From Ectothiorhodospiraceae bacterium (GTDB taxonomy: Bacteria; Pseudomonadota; Gammaproteobacteria; Thiohalomonadales; Thiohalomonadaceae): a stretch of DNA of 17,818 bases. Below the pieces are notes generated by a model that worked only from the letters and a program-made list of their open reading frames with translations, made no database searches and had not been told where the DNA came from. Positions within the stretch are counted from its first letter, which is position 1; each line of letters opens with the position of its first letter. The position numbers were made by a program, and so were the translations under genes. The stretch covers positions 1 to 17,818 of the forward strand of contig SLDE01000088.1 of NCBI GenBank assembly GCA_007125455.1, given 5' to 3'. Shown here one piece after another: positions 7,293-14,768 of the stretch.

Positions 7293-7333
7293 AGTATCCG
7301 CATCATTTTAGCTAGGGCGCCGACGTGGCCGTA

Positions 7334-7350
7334 TCTGTTATCGTAACAGA
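7334..7350. promoter_or_regulatory. Palindrome between the divergent bamD and rluD genes
   Basis: TCTGTTA-TCG-TAACAGA is a perfect 7-bp inverted repeat with a 3-nt spacer, 42 nt upstream of bamD and 50 nt upstream of rluD. Its position suits an operator or a small RNA hairpin. No regulator is assigned, and no strong sigma70 promoter was recognised nearby. Confidence 0.35.
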
Positions 7351-7399
7351 GGTAGGCGGCGCAGAGACAGCCCAACATTGTAGCAAATTTGGAATAACG

Positions 7400-8374
7400 A
7401 TGAACGATAGCAATACAAAGTGGCGCAGTATGAAGGCCGAGGTACCCGATGAGATGGCCGGGCGTCGCCTGGATCAGATCCTGGCCGAGTTGTTTCCCGA
7501 CTTCTCCCGCTCGCGCCTGCAGCAGTGGGTGAAGGAGGGGCAGATCCTGGTGGATGGTCGGCAGTTGCGTCCCCGCGACAAGCTGTTTGGCGGTGAGCAG
7601 ATCGTGGTCGAGGCCGAGCTTAGCGCGCAGACCAGCCATGCCCCGGAGCCCATCCCGCTGGATATCGTCCATGAGGACGAGGCGCTGTTGGTGATCAACA
7701 AGCCCGCCGGGCTGGTGGTGCATCCGGCAGCGGGGAATTGGCAGGGTACCCTGCTCAACGCCCTGCTGCACCATGCCCCACAGTTGGAGCAGGTGCCTCG
7801 CGCCGGGATTGTCCACCGCCTGGATAAAGAGACCACCGGCCTGCTGGTGGTGGCCAAGACCCTGGAGGCGCAGACCGCGCTGGTGGAGCAGTTGCAGGCG
7901 CGCAGCTTTACCCGCGAGTACGACGCGATCATCCACGGGGTACTGACCGGCGGGGGGAGTGTGAATGTCCCCATCGGACGCCACCCCTCCGATCGCAAAC
8001 GTATGGCGGTGGTGCGCAGCGGCAAACAGGCGGTGACCCACTACCGCTTGGTCAAACGCTTCCGTGCCCACAGCCAGATCCGGGTGCAACTGGAGACCGG
8101 GCGTACCCACCAGATCCGTGTCCACATGGCCCACCTGCGCCATCCGCTGGTCGGCGATCCGGTCTACGGCGGGCGGCTGCGTATTCCGCCTGCCTGTAGC
8201 GAGGCGTTTGCGGCGGTGTTGCGTGGCTTTACGCGCCAGGCCCTGCATGCGGCGCGGCTGGGGCTGCAACACCCAGGCACTGGCGAATACATCGAGTGGC
8301 AGCGCCCCATGCCCGCCGATATGCAGGCGCTGTTGGCGGCCTTGGAGCAAGACCTTAGCGAACACGATGAGTGA
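7400..8374 (+). CDS. rluD: 23S rRNA pseudouridine synthase RluD
   Basis: RluD isomerises uridines in helix 69 of 23S rRNA (1911, 1915 and 1917 in E. coli). Starting at the ATG at 7400, the protein is 324 residues, the family length. An upstream ATG (7325) would add 25 unconserved residues across the divergent promoter region and is rejected. The N-terminal S4 RNA-binding domain has GRRLDQILAELFPDFSRSRL (21-40) and VKEGQILVDG. The catalytic motif HRLDKETTGL lies at 139-148, with D142 as the nucleophile. ETGRTHQIRVHMAHLRHPLVGDPVYGG is the second family signature. The stop overlaps pgeF by 8 bases (ATGAGTGA). Confidence 0.95.
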   Translation: MNDSNTKWRSMKAEVPDEMAGRRLDQILAELFPDFSRSRLQQWVKEGQILVDGRQLRPRDKLFGGEQIVVEAELSAQTSHAPEPIPLDIVHEDEALLVINKPAGLVVHPAAGNWQGTLLNALLHHAPQLEQVPRAGIVHRLDKETTGLLVVAKTLEAQTALVEQLQARSFTREYDAIIHGVLTGGGSVNVPIGRHPSDRKRMAVVRSGKQAVTHYRLVKRFRAHSQIRVQLETGRTHQIRVHMAHLRHPLVGDPVYGGRLRIPPACSEAFAAVLRGFTRQALHAARLGLQHPGTGEYIEWQRPMPADMQALLAALEQDLSEHDE

Positions 8375-9089
8375 GTCCTTGCTTACCCCGCAGTGGCCCG
8401 CACCGGTGTCAGTGCGGGCCTGTCAGACCACCCGTTTGGGTGGGCTGAGCCTGCCGCCCTACGAGAGCCTGAACTTAGGCGAGCATGTGGGGGATGCGCC
8501 CGAGGCGGTGGCACAAAACCGTGCCCGGCTGCGCCAGTTGGCTGGGTTGCCCAGCGAGCCCCTGTGGCTGCAACAGGTACACGGCTGCGAGGTGGTGGAC
8601 GGTGCGAGTGCCCAGCGCTGTGCCGACGCCAGCTTTGCTACCCGGCCCGGGCAGGTCTGCGCGGTACTCACCGCCGATTGTCTGCCGTTGTTGCTGTGCC
8701 GTGTCGACGGCACGGCGGTTGCTGCCGTGCACGCCGGTTGGCGTGGTCTGTTGGCCGGGGTAATCGAGCAGGCCGTTAAGCGTGCCGGTGGCGGGGAGTG
8801 GATGGCCTGGCTGGGGCCGGCGATCGGCCCCCAGGCCTTTGAGGTGGGGCGGGAGGTCTACGATGCCTTCGTCGCCGAGGATGACGGGGCCGCGTCGGCC
8901 TTTGTGCCGCAGCACGCCGACCGGTATTTGGCGGATATCTATGCCTTGGCCCGTCGGCGTCTGGCACGGGTGGGGGTTGAACAGGTCTACGGTGGGCAGC
9001 ATTGCAGCTACAATGAGCCACAGCGTTTCTATTCCTATCGGCGGGACGGCACGACTGGGCGCATGGCCTCACTGATCTGGCTGGTTTGA
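8367..9089 (+). CDS. pgeF: Peptidoglycan editing factor PgeF (YfiH / DUF152 family)
   Basis: PgeF (formerly YfiH, a laccase-like multicopper family) removes mis-incorporated serine-containing peptidoglycan precursors in E. coli. Some relatives are annotated as polyphenol oxidase or purine nucleoside phosphorylase. The ATG at 8367 gives 240 residues and overlaps the rluD stop by 8 bases. The longer frame reading back to 8064 merely overlaps rluD. Metal-site residues are visible: H72 (QQVHGCEVV), C105 (LTADCLPLLL) and H122 (AVHAGWRGLL). The C-terminal GGQHCSYNEPQRFYSYRRDGTTGRMASLIWL is characteristic. Co-transcription with rluD is very likely. Confidence 0.93.
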   Translation: MSESLLTPQWPAPVSVRACQTTRLGGLSLPPYESLNLGEHVGDAPEAVAQNRARLRQLAGLPSEPLWLQQVHGCEVVDGASAQRCADASFATRPGQVCAVLTADCLPLLLCRVDGTAVAAVHAGWRGLLAGVIEQAVKRAGGGEWMAWLGPAIGPQAFEVGREVYDAFVAEDDGAASAFVPQHADRYLADIYALARRRLARVGVEQVYGGQHCSYNEPQRFYSYRRDGTTGRMASLIWLV

Positions 9090-9112
9090 CTGGCTAGATC
9101 TCAGGGTATAGT
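9086..9112 (+). promoter_or_regulatory. Putative promoter for vapBC
   Basis: TTGACT at 9086-9091 and TATAGT at 9107-9112 are spaced by 15 nt and overlap the pgeF stop codon. Both hexamers are close to sigma70 consensus, but the spacer is short. The implied start is near 9119, leaving a leader of about 25 nt before vapB. Confidence 0.4.
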
Positions 9113-9138
9113 GTGTCATCACGACGATCTTTGATGGA

Positions 9139-9150
9139 GCATCATGATGC
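9139..9150. promoter_or_regulatory. Perfect 12-bp palindrome over the vapB start codon
   Basis: GCATCATGATGC is a perfect palindrome that contains both candidate ATG start codons of the antitoxin gene. VapB proteins with a ribbon-helix-helix fold often repress their own operon through palindromic sites, so this is a plausible autoregulatory operator. Chance occurrence cannot be excluded. Confidence 0.35.
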
Positions 9151-9413
9151 GTACTACCTTGACGATCGATGACCAGTTGATGGAGTCACTCAAGCAGACC
9201 GCACAGCAATGCGGTTTGCCGCTGAAACAGGTGGTGAACGAGGCCCTACGCCTGGGCCTGCACGAGCTGAGACAGCCCAAGGCCAAACCCTACCGTCTGC
9301 CTTCGGTGCACATGGGTGGGCTTCGCAGCAAGGTGGATCTGGACAAGGCCCTGTTGCTCGCCAGTGGTCTGGAGGATGAGGGGCTGGTGAACAAGCTGGA
9401 GATGCGCAAGTGA
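9144..9413 (+). CDS. vapB: VapB-type antitoxin (ribbon-helix-helix)
   Basis: This is an 89-residue antitoxin partner of the PIN toxin that follows. The N-terminal MMRTTLTIDDQLMESLKQTAQQCGLPLKQVVNEALRLGLHEL reads as a ribbon-helix-helix DNA-binding domain: beta strand TTLTID, then two helices. The C-terminal stretch with GLRSKVDLDKALLLASGLEDE would wrap the toxin. Two adjacent ATG codons (9144 and 9147) are possible starts. A GGAG ribosome site lies just upstream. The stop overlaps the toxin's GTG start by 4 bases. Antitoxin-first order with overlap is the normal vapBC layout. Confidence 0.85.
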   Translation: MMRTTLTIDDQLMESLKQTAQQCGLPLKQVVNEALRLGLHELRQPKAKPYRLPSVHMGGLRSKVDLDKALLLASGLEDEGLVNKLEMRK

Positions 9414-9856
9414 TCCTGCTGGATGCCAACCTGCTGATTTATGCGGTGAACAAGGATCTGCCCCAGTATCACAAGGCGCATCCATGGTTGGAGCGGGTGT
9501 TATCAGGCAGCGAAACCGTGGGACTGCCTTGGGTGGCAGTGCTGGCATTTATTCGCATCACGACCAATCCACGGATATTTGAGACACCGCTGAGCGTCGA
9601 ACAGGCCTGTGAATATGTGGATGCCTGGCTGGCACAGCCAGTGGTCTCTCTGGTATCCCCCGGCGAGAGGCACTGGGGCGTATTGCGGGAGTTATTGCTG
9701 GATGTCGGCACGGCAGCCAATCTGAGCACGGATGCGCATCTGGCGGCGCTGGCGCGTGAGCACGGTTACACGATCTATTCGACGGATAATGATTTTAAAC
9801 GTTTTGCCGGGGTCAGGCATGTCAACCCGTTGACCCTGGCTGAGGCTTTCAACTGA
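9410..9856 (+). CDS. vapC: VapC-type PIN-domain ribonuclease toxin
   Basis: This 148-residue PIN-domain protein belongs to the VapC family, whose members cleave specific tRNAs or rRNA in a Mg2+-dependent way. It starts with GTG at 9410, overlapping vapB, with GGAG upstream. Acidic metal-site residues are visible at D5 (ILLDANLLIY), D108 (STDAHLAAL) and D126 (YSTDNDFKRF). The internal segment GLPWVAVLAFIRITTNPRIF has no acidic residue at the position where many PIN domains have Glu. I recall this as normal for a VapC subfamily with LPW..LLAFLR..TNPR. The pair appears complete, so it is likely functional. Confidence 0.87.
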   Translation: MILLDANLLIYAVNKDLPQYHKAHPWLERVLSGSETVGLPWVAVLAFIRITTNPRIFETPLSVEQACEYVDAWLAQPVVSLVSPGERHWGVLRELLLDVGTAANLSTDAHLAALAREHGYTIYSTDNDFKRFAGVRHVNPLTLAEAFN

Positions 9857-9868
9857 CAGGATTTTTCT

Positions 9869-10390
9869 ATGCAACACTGGTATATGTTGACCCTGGTCGG
9901 CAAAGACCGGCCCGGTATCGTTGCCCACCTGAGCGCTGCGCTGTTCGATGGCGGCTGCAACCTGGGCGAGGCGAGTATGATGCGCCTGGGGGGGAACTTT
10001 ACCATCATGCTGATGGTGGAGTTTGACGGCAACACCCACGCCCTGCAGCAGATGGTGGCATCGGTGGCCGAGTCGATGGGGCTGCATTTGCATCTGGATC
10101 GTATCAATGCCCAGTTGCACAAACACCTGGAACCGGATGTGCGCATTACCGTCTACGGGGCCGACAAGGCCGGCATCGTGGCGCGCATCACCGGAGCGCT
10201 GGCGGAGGCGGGGCTGCATATCCTCGATATGGATAGCAGCGTGGCCGGCACCGCCGATAAGCCGATCTATATCATGCAGATCGAGGGCCATGCCGCCGAG
10301 GGGGTAGACTCACTGCAGTCGGCGCTCAATGTGGTGGCGGAGAAGGGGATCGAGGCCCATCTGGAGGCCATCGACACCATGATCGGGTGA
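9869..10390 (+). CDS. gcvR: GcvR-like protein with two ACT domains
   Basis: This is a 173-residue protein made of two ACT ligand-binding domains. The first (about 3-80) opens with YMLTLVGKDRPGIVAHLSAALFDGGCNL. The second (about 90-168) opens with VRITVYGADKAGIVARITGALAEAGLHILDM. This matches the glycine cleavage system repressor GcvR, which in E. coli binds GcvA and glycine. Here no gcv genes are visible, so the target is inferred from the family only. An AGGA precedes the ATG at 9869. The gene ends 4 nt before def, so it may lead the long downstream run. It could also be an unspecialised ACT regulator. Confidence 0.78.
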   Translation: MQHWYMLTLVGKDRPGIVAHLSAALFDGGCNLGEASMMRLGGNFTIMLMVEFDGNTHALQQMVASVAESMGLHLHLDRINAQLHKHLEPDVRITVYGADKAGIVARITGALAEAGLHILDMDSSVAGTADKPIYIMQIEGHAAEGVDSLQSALNVVAEKGIEAHLEAIDTMIG

Positions 10391-10394
10391 ACGC

Positions 10395-10901
10395 ATGGCC
10401 AAGCTGGAGATTCTGACTTACCCGGACGAGCGCCTCAAGCAGGAGTCTGTGCCGGTGGAGGTCTTTGACGAGGAATTGCGGGGCTTTCTAGCCGATCTGG
10501 AAGAGACCATGCGCGCCGGTCCTGGGGGGGTGGGGATCGCCGCCCCCCAGGTGGGGCGCTTTGCGCGCATCGTGTTGGTGGACTGCTCGGTGACACGCAA
10601 GCCGGTGCCCAACCATGGTTTTATGGTGCTGATCAATCCCGAGATCACCGAGTGGGACGGGATGAAGGTGGGGCGTGAGGGCTGCATGTCGGTGCCAGAT
10701 TACACCGGCAATGTGATCCGCGCCGAGCGGATCACCTTTAGCGCCTTCGATGGTGACGGGGTCAGGCACGAGTATCAATGCGAGGGCTTTGAGGCCCGCG
10801 CGGTGCAGCACGAGTGTGACCATCTGGACGGGATGCTGTTTCTCGACCGACTGGTATCGCGGCGCAACGACCTGTTCCGCCGCAAGGTCTACCAGAAATA
10901 A
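10395..10901 (+). CDS. def: Peptide deformylase
   Basis: Deformylase removes the formyl group from the N-terminal methionine of new proteins, using a ferrous or other divalent metal. All three motifs are intact in 168 residues: GVGIAAPQ (45-52), EGCMS (95-99, metal ligand C97) and QHECDH (138-143, ligands H139 and H143 with catalytic E140). The N-terminus MAKLEILTYPDERL is typical. It is not next to fmt, the common partner, and instead sits between the gcvR-like gene and an acyltransferase gene. A second def copy elsewhere in the genome is therefore possible. The stop at 10901 is one base short of the next ATG. Confidence 0.95.
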   Translation: MAKLEILTYPDERLKQESVPVEVFDEELRGFLADLEETMRAGPGGVGIAAPQVGRFARIVLVDCSVTRKPVPNHGFMVLINPEITEWDGMKVGREGCMSVPDYTGNVIRAERITFSAFDGDGVRHEYQCEGFEARAVQHECDHLDGMLFLDRLVSRRNDLFRRKVYQK

Positions 10902-10902
10902 C

Positions 10903-11589
10903 ATGGCCTGGCTCTGGCTGGCGGCCATTCCCCTGCTGATCCTGTTGCTGGCCTGGTGGCTGGCCGGTCGCGCCGAGGCGGACTGGGGGCATGCCTGGCT
11001 GCAGCCCCTGGACGGTCTCAATCGTTTGTTTTGCCGCCATTACCATCGCCTGTCGTCGCAGCCGTTACCGCTGCCGGAACAGGGGGGGGCGATCGTGGTG
11101 GCCAACCACCTCTCCGGCCTGGACCCGATGCTACTGCTCGCCGCCAGCCCCCGCCCGTTACGTTTTCTTATCGCCACCGAGCAGTACCAGCGCCGGGGCC
11201 TGAATTGGCTGTTTCGTGCGGTGGGCTGTATCCCGGTGGATCGCCATGCCCGCCCGGAAAAGGCCTTTCGTGAGGCCCTCAAGGCCCTGCAACAGGGCGA
11301 GGTGATCGCCATCTTTCCCCACGGCACCATCCACCTGGACAGTGAACCCCACCGTCCACTCAAGCCCGGCGCGGTGCGTCTGGCCGAATTGGCGCACTGC
11401 CCCATTCTGCCGGTGCGGCTGGACGGGATGCAGGCCGAGGGGGAGATCTTCAAGCCGGTATTTCGTCGCGCCCATGCCCGTATCCAGGTTAGGCCGCTAC
11501 GCCACTGTGCTGAAGGGCAGGCGCGTGCCTGCCTCAAGCAGTTGGAGCAGGACCTGGCAGCAACCCAGCCGCAGGAGGGCGGCGCATGA
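10903..11589 (+). CDS. PlsC-like lysophospholipid acyltransferase
   Basis: This is a 228-residue membrane-associated acyltransferase of the PlsC/LPLAT family. The ATG at 10903 follows the def stop by one base. A longer reading frame back to 10750 only overlaps def. Residues 3-21 form a hydrophobic N-terminal anchor. The catalytic HX4D motif is NHLSGLD (H69, D74). The substrate motif reads FPHGTIH (138-144), where the usual form is FPEGTRS, so Glu and Arg are replaced. GCIPVDR and AELAHCPILPVRLDG are the other family blocks. PlsC normally acylates lysophosphatidic acid. The altered motif and the neighbouring ACP/KS genes suggest a different acceptor or an acyl-ACP donor, which is inference. 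Its stop overlaps the next gene by 4 bases. Confidence 0.85.
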   Translation: MAWLWLAAIPLLILLLAWWLAGRAEADWGHAWLQPLDGLNRLFCRHYHRLSSQPLPLPEQGGAIVVANHLSGLDPMLLLAASPRPLRFLIATEQYQRRGLNWLFRAVGCIPVDRHARPEKAFREALKALQQGEVIAIFPHGTIHLDSEPHRPLKPGAVRLAELAHCPILPVRLDGMQAEGEIFKPVFRRAHARIQVRPLRHCAEGQARACLKQLEQDLAATQPQEGGA

Positions 11590-12548
11590 GCCGACTGTGG
11601 CTCCTTACCCTGCTCTTGCTGCTGGGGGGCTGCGCTGAGCGCAGCCCGCCGCTGCAGGTGGGGGGCAATGACTGGCTGGGCTATCAGCCCTTCTTCCTCG
11701 CGGCGGAGTTTCAGCTGTTTGGCGAGGGGGTTCAACTGCAGCACCAGCCCTCCAGCCTGCATACCCTGCGCGCCTTTCGTGAAGGGGCACTGGATGTGGC
11801 GTTGATGACGCTGGACGAGGCCCTGCTGCTGGCCGAGTCCGGCCAGCCGATGTGTATCCCGTTGGTGATGAGCTACTCCAACGGTGCGGACAGCCTGCTG
11901 GCCCACGAGCCGTTGGACTCACTCGCGGCACTGGCGGGTAGCCGGATCGGGGTGGAGGATACCGGGGTCGGGGCCCATATGTTGGCGCGGGTGCTGGAAC
12001 AGGGCGGGCTGACCTTGGGGGACATCCAGCTGGTGCCACTGACCTTGGACGAGATCGAGAGCGCCTTCCTCGAGAGGCGAGTAGACGCGGTGATCACCTT
12101 CGAACCGCTGCGCAGCCGCCTGCTCGCCCAGGGGGGGCATGAGCTCTACAACAGTGCCGCCATCCCGGGTGAGATCAGTGACCTATTGGTGGTGAACCCT
12201 GAGATCCTGCAACGGGAGCCACTGCGCTTTGCCCGCTTGCTGGACGGCTGGTTTGCCGCATTGGCGTTGCTGGAGGCGGGCGAACCCGAGGCGATGGCCT
12301 GGTTACAGCGCCGCACCGAGCTGGACGAGCCGTCCCTGCAGCAGAGTTTGCGCCTGATCCAGTTTCACTCACTGGGGATGAACCTGGCCCTGCAAAGCAA
12401 CAGCCAGCACCCCTTTCGCCAGACCATGCGCCAGCTCAACGAGGTGATGCTGGAACGTCAGGTGATCGGCTCACGCCAACCGGTCAACCGGCTGATCTGC
12501 GGTGCCTCGGCGGCGATGCTCTATCCGGTGTCACGGGGGGGGCTGTGA
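11586..12548 (+). CDS. NMT1/THI5-like substrate-binding lipoprotein
   Basis: This is a 320-residue exported lipoprotein: the signal peptide ends in LLGGC, with Cys16 lipidated. The mature part resembles periplasmic binding proteins of the nitrate/sulfonate/thiamine-precursor type (SsuA/TauA/NMT1). It has GGNDWLGYQPFFLAAEFQLF early, LHTLRAFREGALDVALMTLDEALLL, then GSRIGVEDTGVGAHMLARVLEQGGL and LERRVDAVITFEPLRSRL. Such proteins usually feed SsuBC-like importers. Here the next genes instead encode an ABC-2 type ATPase and permease, normally an exporter. It overlaps the acyltransferase stop by 4 bases and the ATPase start by 1 base. The ligand cannot be assigned. Confidence 0.82.
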   Translation: MSRLWLLTLLLLLGGCAERSPPLQVGGNDWLGYQPFFLAAEFQLFGEGVQLQHQPSSLHTLRAFREGALDVALMTLDEALLLAESGQPMCIPLVMSYSNGADSLLAHEPLDSLAALAGSRIGVEDTGVGAHMLARVLEQGGLTLGDIQLVPLTLDEIESAFLERRVDAVITFEPLRSRLLAQGGHELYNSAAIPGEISDLLVVNPEILQREPLRFARLLDGWFAALALLEAGEPEAMAWLQRRTELDEPSLQQSLRLIQFHSLGMNLALQSNSQHPFRQTMRQLNEVMLERQVIGSRQPVNRLICGASAAMLYPVSRGGL

Positions 12549-13318
12549 TGGAACGGTCGCTGGCGCTATTCGATATCCGCGGGCTCGATCACCGCTATCC
12601 AGGGCAGCCTCGGTCGGCGCTGCACGGGGTCGAGTTGGCCATCCCACAGGGCAGTGTGTTCGGCCTGCTGGGCCCCAACGGCGCGGGCAAGACCACCTTG
12701 CTCTCCATCCTGCTGGGACTGATCGCGCCGAGCGAGGGGCAGGTGAATTACCGGGGAGAGGCACTCGCTAGCCACTTGGCCGCCGTGCGTGCGGAGATTG
12801 GCTTCGTCCCCCAGGAGTTGGCCTTTTACCCGATGTTGACGGTGCAGGAGAACCTGGCGTTTTATGTGCGTTGCCTGAAGGTGGCCAAGCCCTGGCGCGA
12901 GGCACGCATCGAGCAGGCGGTCGTGGCGACACGTCTGGGCGACTATCTCAACCGTCCGGCCTCGCAGCTCTCGGGCGGTCTTAAGCGCCGTCTGAATCTG
13001 GCTATTGGCCTGTTGAACAACCCCAAGGTGCTCTTTCTGGATGAGCCGACCGTGGGGATCGATCCCCAGTCACGCAACTTCATTCTGGAGACCATTGCCC
13101 GACTCAATCGGGAGCGGGGGATGAGCGTGGTCTACACCTCTCACTACATGGAAGAGGTGGAGCAGTTATGCGATCACATTGCGATCATTGATAATGGCCG
13201 GATCCTGGTGCAGGGAGAGCTGGCCGGGCTACTGGCGGCCCATCCGGGCGAGGGCAGCGCGTGCAGCCGTCTGGAGTCGCTCTATCTGGCCCACACCGAC
13301 AGCGCCCTGCGGGAGTGA
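12548..13318 (+). CDS. ABC-2 type transporter ATP-binding protein
   Basis: This is a 256-residue ABC ATPase of the CcmA/DrrA exporter group. Walker A is GPNGAGKTT (42-50), the Q-loop is at Q89 (FVPQEL), the signature LSGGLKRRLNLA begins at 141, Walker B is VLFLDEP (161-167), and the H-loop is H199 (YTSHY). All catalytic parts are intact. I chose the ATG at 12548 (TGATG overlap with the lipoprotein stop). A GTG at 12545 directly before it, in frame, is an equally possible start adding one residue. The stop is followed 4 nt later by the permease start. It would power the permease encoded next. Confidence 0.94.
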   Translation: MERSLALFDIRGLDHRYPGQPRSALHGVELAIPQGSVFGLLGPNGAGKTTLLSILLGLIAPSEGQVNYRGEALASHLAAVRAEIGFVPQELAFYPMLTVQENLAFYVRCLKVAKPWREARIEQAVVATRLGDYLNRPASQLSGGLKRRLNLAIGLLNNPKVLFLDEPTVGIDPQSRNFILETIARLNRERGMSVVYTSHYMEEVEQLCDHIAIIDNGRILVQGELAGLLAAHPGEGSACSRLESLYLAHTDSALRE

Positions 13319-13322
13319 TGCC

Positions 13323-14507
13323 ATGGCGCTGTTTGCTCTGATCCACAAAGAGTTACTGGTGCTGCGCAAGGATTGGCACGGCCTGCTGGTGCTGTTTGTG
13401 ATGCCCTCGATCTTTATCCTGATCATGTCGCTGGCGATGCGCGACACCTTCAGTGAACGCCATCAGGTGAGTATCGACCTGCTGATCTTCGATGCCGATC
13501 AAAGCGCGATGTCGGAGGAGTTGGCTGAACAGTTGGCCCAACTGGACGGCTTTGTCCTTCATCGGGTCGAGGATCTGACCACCATGGAGCGGCGACTGGC
13601 GCGGGATGAGGCGCGTTTCGGCCTGGTTGTCCAGCCCGGCTTTGCCCGCGGCCTGTTGGCATCGGCACCGGAGCAGGCGCAGCTGAGCCTGTTGCTCTCC
13701 CCCAGTGCCGGGGCGCAACTGCAGAGTCTGTTGCAGTTGGCGCTGGGCGACATCCTGCGGGCGATGCGCCTGGAGCTACGTCTGGAGGCACTTTCCTGGC
13801 AGTACGATGATCTGCCCACGGCAGCCGAGTTGCGCGCCATCGGCAGCATCGAACAACGCTACGTCTACCAGGGGGATACCCCCGAGGCGATGCCCACCTC
13901 GGTGCAGCAAAGTGTGCCGGCCTGGCTGGTATTTGCGATGTTTTTTGTGGTGATCCCCCTCTCCACGGCCTTTATCATTGAGCGCCAGCAGGGTAGTCTG
14001 CTGCGCCTGCGGGTGATGAATATCTCCAGCACGGCCCTGATCGGGGGCAAGATCCTCCCCTACTATCTGATCAATCAGGTACAGATGGTGCTGATGGTGC
14101 TGGTGGGGATCCATCTGGTGCCCCTGTTCGGTGGTGACAGCCTGCAGTTGGGGGGCTCGCTGTGGGGGCTGTTTCTGATCTCCTCGGCCACCAGCCTGGC
14201 GGCGATCGCCTGGGCGCTATTGATCACTACCGTGGCTCGCACCCATGTGCAGGCAACCACCCTGGGGGGGGTGTCGAATATCATCTTCGCTGCCCTCGGC
14301 GGGGTGATGGTGCCCAAGTTCGTGATGCCGCCTTTTATGCGCGAACTGGCCAATGTCTCGCCCATGTCCTGGGGGCTGGAGGGCTTTCTGGATATCTTCC
14401 TGCGCCAGGGCAGCGCCCTGAGCGTGTTGCCCAAGGTAGCCGCCCTGCTGGGTTTTGCCCTGCTCTGCCTGATACTGGCCAGCTGGCTGTTTTCACGTAA
14501 TGACTGA
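13323..14507 (+). CDS. ABC-2 type transporter permease
   Basis: This is a 394-residue inner-membrane permease of the ABC-2 family. One N-terminal membrane segment (about 20-38) is followed by a roughly 150-residue extracytoplasmic region. Five hydrophobic segments then follow near 199-220, 245-267, 279-302, 308-330 and 368-390. Motifs such as FIIERQQGSLLRLRVMNISSTALIGGK and the final MSWGLEGF fit this family. Its members export lipids, drugs or polysaccharides as dimers with two ATPases. The ATG at 13323 is 4 nt after the ATPase stop. The frame extends upstream to 13179, but that part overlaps the ATPase gene. The ACP start overlaps its 3' end. The substrate is unknown, but the downstream ACP and KS genes suggest an acyl product. 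Confidence 0.92.
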   Translation: MALFALIHKELLVLRKDWHGLLVLFVMPSIFILIMSLAMRDTFSERHQVSIDLLIFDADQSAMSEELAEQLAQLDGFVLHRVEDLTTMERRLARDEARFGLVVQPGFARGLLASAPEQAQLSLLLSPSAGAQLQSLLQLALGDILRAMRLELRLEALSWQYDDLPTAAELRAIGSIEQRYVYQGDTPEAMPTSVQQSVPAWLVFAMFFVVIPLSTAFIIERQQGSLLRLRVMNISSTALIGGKILPYYLINQVQMVLMVLVGIHLVPLFGGDSLQLGGSLWGLFLISSATSLAAIAWALLITTVARTHVQATTLGGVSNIIFAALGGVMVPKFVMPPFMRELANVSPMSWGLEGFLDIFLRQGSALSVLPKVAALLGFALLCLILASWLFSRND

Positions 14508-14766
14508 TATGACACAACGACGACTGGAACTGAAACAACTGATCATCGATGCCTGCGACAAGGACCTGGCGGCGGAGGCGATCGCCGACGATGAACCCCT
14601 GTTTGGCCCCCAGGCCCGACTGGAACTGGACTCCCTGGATGCACTACAGATCTCCATGGCCCTACAACGCCAGTACGGTGTGCGTCTGGGCGATAGCAAG
14701 GCGCTGCGCCGTGCGCTGGCCACGGTGGCGACCATGGACGACTACTTGCAGCAACTAGGCGTTTGA
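14500..14766 (+). CDS. Acyl carrier protein (free-standing)
   Basis: This is an 88-residue carrier protein with the phosphopantetheine attachment motif LELDSLDALQ, modified serine S45. The fold-defining helices read as LKQLIIDACDKDL (11-23) and ISMALQRQYGV. The C-terminal helix ATVATMDDYLQQLG is typical. The ATG at 14500 lies inside the permease 3' end (8-base overlap). A second ATG at 14509 is an alternative start. This is not the housekeeping AcpP, which carries a DSLDTVE motif beside fabD/fabG/fabF. It resembles the accessory ACPs of aryl polyene and similar clusters. It probably serves the ketosynthase encoded directly after it. Confidence 0.9.
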   Translation: MTDMTQRRLELKQLIIDACDKDLAAEAIADDEPLFGPQARLELDSLDALQISMALQRQYGVRLGDSKALRRALATVATMDDYLQQLGV

Positions 14767-14768
14767 GC

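Noticed and set aside
7325..7399. 25-residue N-terminal extension of RluD
   Set aside because: It crosses the divergent promoter region and a palindrome. The family normally starts close to the S4 domain, as it does with the ATG at 7400.
7283..8365. 360-codon minus-strand open frame
   Set aside because: Antisense shadow of rluD, with a His/Gln-rich composition and no motif.
8064..8366. Long upstream extension of pgeF
   Set aside because: It entirely overlaps rluD in another frame. The ATG at 8367 gives the correct family length.
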